Shown: positions 6,287 through 13,620 of the stretch, one piece after another
Numbering within the stretch: the first letter of the stretch is position 1
Layout of the letters: every line of letters starts with the position of its first letter
Assembly (NCBI GenBank): GCA_938040985.1
Contig: CALHZD010000078.1
Location: forward strand, 1-13,791
Origin: an uncultured Propionivibrio sp.
GTDB lineage: Bacteria > Pseudomonadota > Gammaproteobacteria > Burkholderiales > Rhodocyclaceae
Length of the DNA: 13,791 nt
Direction: 5' to 3'
The notes under the pieces: model-generated
Told to the model about the DNA's origin: nothing
The model's input: only the letters and a program-made list of their open reading frames with translations
The model's database searches: none
Position numbers and translations under genes: made by a program

Positions 6287-7476
6287 TAAGTGGCCTGCTG
6301 CTGGAAACGTGGCAGGCGGTCAATGGCGGCCAACAGCTCGGACAAGGTGATGCCGTCCTTTTCTACACCGCCAGCGACTCGGAAAACGGGCAGGCCACTG
6401 GCGGCAGCTCGCTGACGCAGCGCCTCGGCCCCCGCATCGCGCACACCGCTGTCGACGATGAAATCGCATGCAGTTAGCGCCTGCGCCGCTTCCTCCAGCG
6501 ACGAACCGTTGCCACCAGCCGGCAGTTCGTCCGGCTCGGCGCGAACATAGGTTTTTGCGCCAAGCGCGGCGGCAACGAACGCATCCAGATCGCCGTCACG
6601 CAGCAGGCCGGCCTCGATCGCCAGCCCTTTTTTACTTAGCAGGCGGAAGATCGGCGCGGCGCGACCGCGCCCGGCAATGACAAAAACCCTGCCGGCGCTG
6701 CCGTCTCCACGGAATTCTATACCGCCGAGATGGCGGTCGAAATCGGCATCGCCAAAACCGTAAAGTTCGGCGACCGTTTCGCTGGTCAGCACCGTCTCGG
6801 GCAGGCCGTAATCGCGGATACCGCCATTCTGAACGAGCAACACACGGTCGGAGACCTTGGCGGCGACATCGATGTCGTGCAGCGAAGCGAGCACGGTCAG
6901 GCCGTGCAAACGGCACAGCGAGCGCAGGATGCCCATGACTTCGATGCGATGCTTGAGATCCAGATGGGCAGTCGGCTCGTCGAGCAGCATCAGCTTCGGT
7001 TCCTGCGCCAGCGCGCGGGCGAGCACGACTTTTTGCCGTTCGCCGTCGCTTAACTGTTCTACCAGGCGGCCAGACAGTCCGCTGGCGGTCACGGCAGCCA
7101 GCGAACGCTCGACGATCTCGGCGTCATGCGGCGACAGTCGCCCCATCAGGCCAGTATGCGGATAGCGGCCGAGCGCAACGAATTCGTCGACCGAAAGCAG
7201 CGGCGGCTTGGCATTATCGGTCAGACAGACGGCGACCAGCCGGGCAAGCTCCAAGGCGGAGAGTGTATCCAGATCACGTCCGAGTACTTCGATCCGACCG
7301 GACAGCGGCTTCAGATGACGGGACAAGGTACGCAGCAGCGTCGTCTTGCCGGCGCCGTTAGGACCGAGCAAGGCGATAAACTGCCCGCTCCCGAAATCGA
7401 GATTGACTTCACGCAGCACCGGCGCGCGGTAGCCGACAGACAGGCCCTTGCTATGCAAGATACTTTCGCCGCTCAC
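6286..7476 (-). CDS. BtuD/FepC-type ABC importer ATPase with C-terminal extension
   Basis: The N-terminal part (about residues 1-250) is the ATPase of a vitamin B12/heme/siderophore importer: Walker A GPNGAGKT at 38-45, signature LSDGE at 142-146, Walker B LMLLDEP at 162-168 and H-loop His200. The usual Q-loop position reads VCLTDNAK, without an obvious glutamine. A further 145 residues or so follow, with an alternating strand/helix look (VFVIAGRGRAAPIF near 264, ending at DRLPRFQQQAT). Ordinary BtuD or FepC proteins are about 250-265 residues, so this is an added domain; from memory, some archaeal BtuD proteins carry a similarly placed tail. The start is the GTG at 7474-7476, which overlaps the permease stop (GTGA) and has GGGGGA upstream; an upstream extension would lie inside the permease gene. 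Its partners are the permease and binding protein encoded just upstream. Confidence 0.9.
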   Translation of the reverse strand: MSGESILHSKGLSVGYRAPVLREVNLDFGSGQFIALLGPNGAGKTTLLRTLSRHLKPLSGRIEVLGRDLDTLSALELARLVAVCLTDNAKPPLLSVDEFVALGRYPHTGLMGRLSPHDAEIVERSLAAVTASGLSGRLVEQLSDGERQKVVLARALAQEPKLMLLDEPTAHLDLKHRIEVMGILRSLCRLHGLTVLASLHDIDVAAKVSDRVLLVQNGGIRDYGLPETVLTSETVAELYGFGDADFDRHLGGIEFRGDGSAGRVFVIAGRGRAAPIFRLLSKKGLAIEAGLLRDGDLDAFVAAALGAKTYVRAEPDELPAGGNGSSLEEAAQALTACDFIVDSGVRDAGAEALRQRAAASGLPVFRVAGGVEKDGITLSELLAAIDRLPRFQQQAT

Positions 7477-8522
7477 GATTTCATCCCCCTTTTCAGCAGC
7501 AGATAGATGACGATCGGCGCGCCAAAGAAGGCGGTGATCGCGGACAGCGGCAATTCGACCGGCGAAAGCCACATGCGCGCGATCAGATCGCACAGGCTGG
7601 TGACGAGCGCGCCGAGCAGACAGGCGCCGGGCACCAGCAGGCGATTGTCGGACGTACCCAGGCTCAGCCGCGCCATGTGCGGCACAGCCAGGCCAATGAA
7701 GGCAACCGGGCCGGCCATCGCCGTCACCAGGGCAGCTAATGAGGAGGAAAGGAAAAGCAGCAGCAGACGGCAGCGGCGGATATTGACGCCCATCGACGCG
7801 GCATAGTCCTCACCGAGAAGCAGCGCGTTGAGCGGCTTGCTCATCAAATAGGCGCCGATCAGCATGGCGCCGCCGACGATGAACATGACCCAGACTTCAA
7901 CCCATTTCATGCCCGAAAAGCTGCCCATCTGCCAGAGCACGAACCCTTTGATGCTTTCCTTCTCGGCCAGTGCAGTGAGGATCGAGGTAAAAGCCCCGCA
8001 TAAATAGCCCATCATCAGGCCGGCGATCAGGAGGGTCACACCGCTGCGCACACGCACGGCAATGGCAACGATGATCGCCGTGACGGCATAGGCGCCGATG
8101 CACGCGGCAAGCGTATTGAGATAAGGCGCGAAACCAGAAAAACCCAACCCGATGCTGGTCAGCATGACGATCGAAACCATTACCGTCGAGCCGGAGGAAA
8201 TGCCGAGGATGAAAGGTCCGACGATCGGATTGCGGAAATAAACCTGGAGCAGCAGGCCGGACACCGCCAGAAAAGCGCCGCCCAGCGCTGCCGAAAGCGT
8301 ACGCGGCAGGCGAATGTTCCAGACGATGTAGTGAATATCGCCGCTTGCGCCCGGGTGCAGCAACGCATTCAGCAGCTCACCCGTCGGGTAGGAAATCGAG
8401 CCGATGCGCAGATTAAGGATCATGAACACGGCAAGCAGAACGGCAAGGACGGCAAATACGCCGGTACGGCGGCCGGAGGAGGCAAGCAGTGGCGAATGCG
8501 CAGCCGAAAGGGGCACGTTCAT
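7473..8522 (-). CDS. FecCD/BtuC-family ABC importer permease
   Basis: A 349-residue, strongly hydrophobic protein of the FecCD family, which forms the dimeric inner-membrane channel for vitamin B12, heme or iron-siderophore complexes. Recognisable family stretches are RLPRTLSAALGGAFLAVSG (about 71-89), FRNPIVGPFILGISSG (about 95-110), the LLLGEDYAASMGV segment before the cytoplasmic coupling helix, and GPVAFIGLAVPHMARL near residue 275. About nine or ten membrane segments can be picked out, which is normal for the family. It begins with an ATGA overlap with the binding-protein gene and ends in a GTGA overlap with the ATPase gene, so the three transporter parts are translationally coupled. The sequence alone does not separate B12 from heme or siderophore substrates. 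Confidence 0.92.
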   Translation of the reverse strand: MNVPLSAAHSPLLASSGRRTGVFAVLAVLLAVFMILNLRIGSISYPTGELLNALLHPGASGDIHYIVWNIRLPRTLSAALGGAFLAVSGLLLQVYFRNPIVGPFILGISSGSTVMVSIVMLTSIGLGFSGFAPYLNTLAACIGAYAVTAIIVAIAVRVRSGVTLLIAGLMMGYLCGAFTSILTALAEKESIKGFVLWQMGSFSGMKWVEVWVMFIVGGAMLIGAYLMSKPLNALLLGEDYAASMGVNIRRCRLLLLFLSSSLAALVTAMAGPVAFIGLAVPHMARLSLGTSDNRLLVPGACLLGALVTSLCDLIARMWLSPVELPLSAITAFFGAPIVIYLLLKRGMKS

Positions 8523-9703
8523 GATTCGGTTCCCCCGACCTGGCGGGCTTTTTCGGATGTACGCTGCGTTTCCCCCGGGCTGGCATCATTTTTCGGATCC
8601 GTATCCGGCAGTTCGACGAAAAACTGCATCTTGTGCTGCGGGAAGGCCTGAGGATGCAGGATCGCCGAAATATCGACAAGAATCTGGTCAAGCCGGTCGG
8701 AGGATTGTATGTACAGCGGCAACGGTGCATAGACATGCCCTTCCGGCCCCAGCGGGCGAATCTGCGCAATTAGCGGGTTATAGCGCGCCAGCGCCGCCTT
8801 TGAGGTCGCCCCCCGCTCGGGCGTGCGATAAGTGAAATAGAGATCGGCGTCCTTGCCGCTGTGGATAAAGCGCTCGGTAGAAATTTCGATGCATGAAGTG
8901 CCGTAGATGTCGTTAAACAGATAATCGCTCTGCGCCAGGCCGATCAGTTCGGCAACCCAGGCGTTGCCCGGCTCGACCAGGACGCGTTTCTCATAAATGT
9001 CTCCCCACATCACCTTGGGCTGAGGCATCCCCTTGGTGCGCTCGCGGATATCCTGCAAAGCGGCCGCAACCTTAGCGTAATAGGCCTGTCCTTCCGCTTC
9101 GCGCCCGAAAAACGGCGCGATGAATTCGACAAAGCGCATATGCGTATTGAGGCAGGTAGCAACTGGCGTCGTCGTCACGACGGCAGGAATGCCGAGACTG
9201 TCAAGCATTGGGATGATCGACGGATCCCAAGTCATCACCAGGTCAGGGCGCTGCGCCTTGATACGCTCGAAATCGACGTTCGTACTTTGTCCCACATAGA
9301 CGATGCGTCCGCTATCGAAGCCCTGCCGAACATCGTCGCGCCGCCACTTATCGCGCGGGTCGGTGACGCCAACCAGCGTATCGGCGACACCGAGCGCCGC
9401 CAGGATGCCCACCTCGAACGCCCGATAGGCGACGACACGTCGCACCGGCACCTCAACAACGCTGCTCGGAGAAAAACCTTCCGGCGCCTTACCGCCGCGC
9501 GGAATCAGCGCCAATTTGCGGCCGGCGCCATCAAGCACCTCGGTATAGCCCTCCTTTTTCGTCACCGAAAACTGGCCGACATTCATAAACGACTGTTTCG
9601 ACGCCGCATCGCCGGCTTCGCCTTGGCAACCGCCAAACCCTGCCAGCGCGGCGGCAATAACCAGGCCGGCAAACCATTTATAAAATCCGAATTTTTCCAT
9701 CAT
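8519..9703 (-). CDS. Periplasmic lipoprotein substrate-binding protein of a BtuF/FecB/HmuT-like ABC importer
   Basis: A 394-residue binding protein of the helical-backbone type used with FecCD permeases. The N-terminus has two positively charged residues, a hydrophobic stretch and a lipobox-like AGFGGC with Cys26, so it is probably a lipoprotein anchored in the periplasm; the residue before the two glycines is Phe, which is not ideal. After residue 60 come the typical features: VVEVPVRRVVAYRAFEVGIL, a GVADTLVGVTDP segment, FERIKAQRPDLVMTWDP and, in the second lobe, GMPQPKVMWGDIY and AWVAELIGLAQSDYLFND. At 394 residues it is longer than classical BtuF (about 250-270), so the substrate may differ from plain vitamin B12. 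I chose the ATG at 9701-9703 because AGGAG lies 10 nt upstream; a longer frame from 9781 would run into the ResB-like gene and would bury the signal peptide. It lies 13 nt after the ResB-like stop. Confidence 0.9.
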   Translation of the reverse strand: MMEKFGFYKWFAGLVIAAALAGFGGCQGEAGDAASKQSFMNVGQFSVTKKEGYTEVLDGAGRKLALIPRGGKAPEGFSPSSVVEVPVRRVVAYRAFEVGILAALGVADTLVGVTDPRDKWRRDDVRQGFDSGRIVYVGQSTNVDFERIKAQRPDLVMTWDPSIIPMLDSLGIPAVVTTTPVATCLNTHMRFVEFIAPFFGREAEGQAYYAKVAAALQDIRERTKGMPQPKVMWGDIYEKRVLVEPGNAWVAELIGLAQSDYLFNDIYGTSCIEISTERFIHSGKDADLYFTYRTPERGATSKAALARYNPLIAQIRPLGPEGHVYAPLPLYIQSSDRLDQILVDISAILHPQAFPQHKMQFFVELPDTDPKNDASPGETQRTSEKARQVGGTES

Positions 9704-9713
9704 GTATTTTCTG

Positions 9714-9718
9714 CTCCT
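9714..9718 (-). promoter_or_regulatory. Ribosome binding site AGGAG of the binding-protein gene
   Basis: AGGAG overlaps the TAG stop of the ResB-like gene and sits 10 nt before the ATG at 9701-9703, which decides the start of the lipoprotein and couples it to the upstream gene. Confidence 0.6.
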
Positions 9719-10508
9719 ATTTTCTAAATTTGCGTCCGAATACATAAAGCCCAAGACCAAGCACGAAGACCGCCATACCAAAACGGTAAATCACGGCCGA
9801 AGGATCGCGCCGCACTGTCAGGTTAATATACGAACGCCCCATGCCGCCGCCCGGCCGTCGTGGCTGAAACTCGCTCAGGTAAACACCGTATCCCGCGACC
9901 CGCAACGGTGCATTGAAATTAAGCACGGCCGGGTATTCATGACCGCCGTCGTTGACCGTTAGACGGGCGTTCGGCCGAATCACATAGCCGTCAAAGGATT
10001 CGACCCGTTTGCTGCGCAATATTTCCGGCTTGAAATCGAGAAAACGCAGCGTAACGCGACCGTTTTCCAGACGAAGCGTCTGGCCCGGACGCAGCGCATG
10101 CCCGGTATCGCTGGTGGCGAACAGATAACTGCACAAATAGCCGCCAAGAATGATCAGTACGGCGTAATGCATCAAGTGCGGCGCAAAATGGAACGGAAGC
10201 TCGCGCACCGGATAGCGGCGCGCCCAAATCTGAAAAACGCGCTCGGTCGTACAGACGAAGGTATTGACCGACAATATGCCCAGCAGAAGGATCATGGCGA
10301 AAAACCAGGCGGCATGCCTGGGATTAGCCGCGCCATAGGTGCTGATCCAGCGGAACAGGCCCAGATTGCTCATCGGCACAAACAGTTCCAAGTTATTGCG
10401 CAGAGAAAAATACCCCAGTCCCAGATTCGCGGTCAGCAGAAAACAGACGATCACGGTAATGCGGATATTGCCCAGTGCGCGCCAGCAGCGAAGAAGCAGC
10501 GAGCTCAT
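9717..10508 (-). CDS. ResB/Ccs1-like membrane protein, short form
   Basis: A 263-residue membrane protein resembling ResB (Ccs1), which with CcsA moves heme across the membrane and attaches it to apocytochrome c in System II. Segments near residues 17-37, 66-86 and 113-131 are hydrophobic, then comes a periplasmic domain of about 105 residues with ALRPGQTLRLENGRVTLRF and VAGYGVYLSEFQ, and a final membrane segment near 240-257. The third segment is preceded by His107, His111 and His114, in the region where ResB proteins keep a heme-related histidine. Typical ResB proteins are about 450-650 residues, so this is a compact version with a reduced periplasmic part. The ATG at 10506-10508 gives a 4-nt ATGA overlap with the CcsA-like gene and has GGGGTG upstream; a GTG six bases earlier is possible. 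Its position between a receptor and a binding-protein gene, with no CXXCH cytochrome nearby, is unusual. Confidence 0.8.
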   Translation of the reverse strand: MSSLLLRCWRALGNIRITVIVCFLLTANLGLGYFSLRNNLELFVPMSNLGLFRWISTYGAANPRHAAWFFAMILLLGILSVNTFVCTTERVFQIWARRYPVRELPFHFAPHLMHYAVLIILGGYLCSYLFATSDTGHALRPGQTLRLENGRVTLRFLDFKPEILRSKRVESFDGYVIRPNARLTVNDGGHEYPAVLNFNAPLRVAGYGVYLSEFQPRRPGGGMGRSYINLTVRRDPSAVIYRFGMAVFVLGLGLYVFGRKFRK

Positions 10509-11275
10509 GCCCACCCCGCGATCGGCAGCGGGTTACGGAAAGGCCCCATATCCGGTCCGCCATTCAGCACGATGATCAGCAAGGTACCAAACACGCATGC
10601 TGCGGCGCGTGCACGACGGCTCCAGACGCCGCCGAGATGCATATGCATAACGCCAACATAGAACAGCCAGGTGGCGATAGCGGTCAGTGTTGAAGCATCT
10701 TCCCAGACCATCGGCACTCCCCAGCCGGAATACGACCAGACCTCGCCCGAAAACAGCGAAAGCGTCCAATAACCGAATCCCCAGATCATCCAGCGAAACA
10801 TGCGCTGCATGATGCCATCGTAGCCGAGCATCACCGCGCATCCCCATCCTGCGGCGACAAACAGGCAGGCGCGTCCGAGCGAACCAAAGATGAGCACGCC
10901 ATGCGCGTAAGGCGAAGTCGTTTTGATGATCGGCAGATAGAAATCTTTAGGGAAGCACAGGCCGATCAAAACGATGAGGCAAGCGCACGCGATCAGCCAG
11001 CGACGCACGACGGCCGCAACCTCCGGACGGCTGCCGCGCAACGACAGCGCACCGAACACGACGAGCAGCGGCGGATAAAGAATGCTGCCGGAAAACATCG
11101 GCGTCATCGGCCAGGTCATCCAGTAACGCATACCGGCATAGACAAAGCCGGCAATCGCCGCACTCCACCATAACGGCGTGGTCAATCGCCCCGCCCGGCC
11201 GGACAGGCATGAAACCAGCAGCGTCAGTATCAGCAAAATCGCTTCGACGGCCAGTATTTGCCGGCTCAATGTCAT
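10505..11275 (-). CDS. CcsA-like (HemX/CcmC superfamily) membrane protein with divergent WWD region
   Basis: A 256-residue protein with about seven or eight hydrophobic segments, resembling the CcsA/CcmC heme-handling family. The tryptophan-rich WWD region is recognisable at about 177-206 but altered: GEVWSYSGWGVPMVWED precedes TLTAIATWLFY, where CcsA normally reads like WGxYWxWDPKE before TWALITWLxY. Candidate heme-ligand histidines flank it as in the family: His125 in SPYAHGVLIFG, and His211/His213 in VMHMHLGG. The match is therefore to the fold with a changed heme-binding loop. It starts at 11275 in a one-base overlap with the receptor stop (TGATG) and ends in an ATGA overlap with the ResB-like gene. 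In cytochrome c biogenesis CcsA works with ResB; here the pair belongs to an uptake operon, so it may hold or move heme or another tetrapyrrole, or help mature an unlinked cytochrome. Confidence 0.78.
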   Translation of the reverse strand: MTLSRQILAVEAILLILTLLVSCLSGRAGRLTTPLWWSAAIAGFVYAGMRYWMTWPMTPMFSGSILYPPLLVVFGALSLRGSRPEVAAVVRRWLIACACLIVLIGLCFPKDFYLPIIKTTSPYAHGVLIFGSLGRACLFVAAGWGCAVMLGYDGIMQRMFRWMIWGFGYWTLSLFSGEVWSYSGWGVPMVWEDASTLTAIATWLFYVGVMHMHLGGVWSRRARAAACVFGTLLIIVLNGGPDMGPFRNPLPIAGWA

Positions 11276-13620
11276 CAGAAGCTTGCCTCCATTTCCAGGT
11301 AAGCATTGCGTCCCGGCATGCGGTAAAACTCGTAATATTCTTTGTCGAACAGGTTGTTGATACCGGCGGAGAGCTTCAGGTATTTATCGAAGGCGTAACT
11401 GAGACGCAGGTTGGTCAGCCAGTATTTGCTGGCGCTGCCATAAACATTTTTCACGACGTCGCTGTTATTTTCGGTCGAGAATTGCAGACCGGTATAAGTC
11501 GTCATCAGATTGGCGCGCCAGTTCTGCCACTTGGCGTCCAGTGCAAAACTGGCCAGATCACGCGGCACATAACGCAGTTTCTTACCTTCCAGGCCGGAAC
11601 CGCTTTCATCCTTGGTGATCCGCGTATCGGTTCGACTATAGCTGGCCGAGGCGCGCAGCCATTTCGTCAGAGGGATCTCGCCGCTCAGCTCTAGGCCGCG
11701 CACGTAGGCTTCACCAGCATTGGTCGGTGTTGAAACATCTGTCACTGTAATAAGCGTGCCGGTCTTCGGCCCGGTGTATGGACTGATCTTGTTGTAGATC
11801 ATGTCCTTCATCCGCCGTTCGTAATAGGCGGCTTTCAGGAAACCATCGTCAGGCAAGGCTTTCTCTATGCCGAGATCCCAGGAAAGCGAGCGTTCCGGCT
11901 TAACATTGGGGTTGGGAAGAAGTATCTGGTATTGGCCGTGTTGCATGGGGGTGGCATACAAGCTGAAGTTACTTGGCGCCTTGAAACCACTCCCTACTGA
12001 ACCGCGCAGTGTCAGCGTATCCGTCCAGCGATAAACGGCGGCGAATTTCGGCGAGAAGGCCGAGTGCGTACGCTCTGGTGAATCGAAAACGCCCGTCGGC
12101 GAGCCGACGTATTTCTTCGCCACACCGCTTGTCGTCCAGCGGTCATAACGCCCGCCGAGATAGAACGTCAGCGCATCATTGAAAAAGAACTGGTCTTGCA
12201 GGAAAAGCGCATGGTTCGTGCTCGTTCCCGACGATTCTTCATTGACCCGCGTGCGCGAATTTTCCGGATCGCGCCAGCGGGATAGCTGGTAGACCTTGCG
12301 GTCGAGCGTGCCGCGCGTGAGCGCGTAGCCGCCGATCAGATAGTGTTTTTCGCTGATCGCTGTGCCCAGCTGTATTGAGCCGTCGAGCGTGGTATTCGGC
12401 GTATTGGTGTTTGTTCCCGGGCCATCGCGGAAAGTCGCGCCCCTACCGGAAGCCACATAGTAGCCTTTGCGAGTGAAATAACCCACATTGACCTTGAGGT
12501 CGTATTTTTCTCCCAGCCTGCCGTCGTAACCGACGATATAGCGGTTTTCCTCGCGCAGATTCGGATTACTGGTATCCCAGAAGCTGGTCGGCCGCACCGT
12601 ACCGAGACGATCGCCGTTGATCGAGACATTGTTGGCCGGCAGATTGAGCGGTCGGCCGTTACGCGTCAGGTAATTGTGGAAATCGTTGAAGCCGACGTGC
12701 GATTGGGTATATGCAAAACTGGCAAAGAAACGCGAATTTGCATCCAGCGCATAGTACAGTCTGGCGTTGAAGTAGGCGGCATGCGAAGGCGTCGCGCCAC
12801 GATCGCCGACGACGTAAGCTGGCACCCCCGCTGAGGTCGTCGTTTTCCTGCCGCCTTGTACGGCGTTGCGACCATTCCCGACGCCGGTCACCGGCAGCAC
12901 GACCGGATTGTTGTCGGCAAAACCAGCCATATCCTCGTAATGGGCGGTAAGCGCGAGCGCGAGTCCATTCTCCCAGCGGTCGCGGTAGCTTGCTTCGGCG
13001 ATGTTTCGCTCGGCATCGTTAAAGCCGCGCAGATATTTCAGGCGATATTCTTTCTTGGTCGGCATCTTGGTGATGACATTGATCACGCCGCCAACCGCCT
13101 CGCTGCCGTACAAGGCGGAAGCAGAACCGGGCACCACTTCGATCCGGTCGACATCACTGATGTTGATACTTGTCAAACTGCCGAGCGATCCGGCATTGCC
13201 GTCGCTCAGGCTGATGCCGTCGAGCATCACACGGACGCCGCCCGGACCGCGCAGGCTGACGACCGGTCCGCCATTGATCCGTGTTGACGTACCTAAGCCA
13301 CCACGCATATACAGGCTCGGCACTTTGGCCGTCAGCGCGTCGCCGACGCGTATGGCGCCGGAGGTTTCGATTTTGTCGCGGTTGACGACGGAAACGTTAG
13401 CCGGCGCTTCCAGCGTGTTTTGCTCAATTCTCGACGCCGATACGACGACCGTCCCCAATGAGCTTTCCTTTTCTTCAGCGTGTACGCCTGTACAGGTCAA
13501 TGTCAGCGCGACGGCAGCGGCGTTCAGAAACAACGGGCGCCAAGGATGCTGCCGATCGTTCTGTCCATGCGACCCTTCAAGCGAAACATTGAGAACTTTC
13601 GATAAATAATGCGTGGTCAT
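11275..13620 (-). CDS. TonB-dependent outer-membrane receptor (BtuB/heme-receptor type)
   Basis: A 781-residue ligand-gated outer-membrane channel. A long N-terminal leader ends in a signal peptide with probable cleavage after Ala48 (TGVHA/EEK). A TonB-box candidate GTVVVSA lies at about 56-62, then the plug domain (about 65-185) with VSLRGPGGVRVMLDGISL and EVVPGSASALYGSEAVGGVINVITK (split here by position: about 121-138 and 161-185), and then the 22-strand barrel ending in a C-terminal Phe, as expected for Bam-dependent insertion. Within the barrel, FKAP at 546-549 and NPN at 570-572 correspond to the FRAP and NPNL boxes found in heme receptors and also in BtuB; His561 lies between them. The start has AGGGAGA at 13627-13633, 6 nt before the ATG. 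It is the first gene of block 1. Substrate class (corrinoid, heme or similar) is inferred from neighbours. Confidence 0.93.
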   Translation of the reverse strand: MTTHYLSKVLNVSLEGSHGQNDRQHPWRPLFLNAAAVALTLTCTGVHAEEKESSLGTVVVSASRIEQNTLEAPANVSVVNRDKIETSGAIRVGDALTAKVPSLYMRGGLGTSTRINGGPVVSLRGPGGVRVMLDGISLSDGNAGSLGSLTSINISDVDRIEVVPGSASALYGSEAVGGVINVITKMPTKKEYRLKYLRGFNDAERNIAEASYRDRWENGLALALTAHYEDMAGFADNNPVVLPVTGVGNGRNAVQGGRKTTTSAGVPAYVVGDRGATPSHAAYFNARLYYALDANSRFFASFAYTQSHVGFNDFHNYLTRNGRPLNLPANNVSINGDRLGTVRPTSFWDTSNPNLREENRYIVGYDGRLGEKYDLKVNVGYFTRKGYYVASGRGATFRDGPGTNTNTPNTTLDGSIQLGTAISEKHYLIGGYALTRGTLDRKVYQLSRWRDPENSRTRVNEESSGTSTNHALFLQDQFFFNDALTFYLGGRYDRWTTSGVAKKYVGSPTGVFDSPERTHSAFSPKFAAVYRWTDTLTLRGSVGSGFKAPSNFSLYATPMQHGQYQILLPNPNVKPERSLSWDLGIEKALPDDGFLKAAYYERRMKDMIYNKISPYTGPKTGTLITVTDVSTPTNAGEAYVRGLELSGEIPLTKWLRASASYSRTDTRITKDESGSGLEGKKLRYVPRDLASFALDAKWQNWRANLMTTYTGLQFSTENNSDVVKNVYGSASKYWLTNLRLSYAFDKYLKLSAGINNLFDKEYYEFYRMPGRNAYLEMEASF

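Noticed and set aside
7477..7593. Longer N-terminus for the importer ATPase (extra 39 residues)
   Set aside because: This part lies inside the permease gene, reads as shadow sequence and is not family-like; the GTG at 7474-7476 with a GTGA overlap fits the operon pattern.
9704..9781. Longer N-terminus for the binding protein (extra 26 residues)
   Set aside because: It would overlap the ResB-like gene by 65 nt and place the signal peptide internally; the AGGAG site supports the start at 9703.
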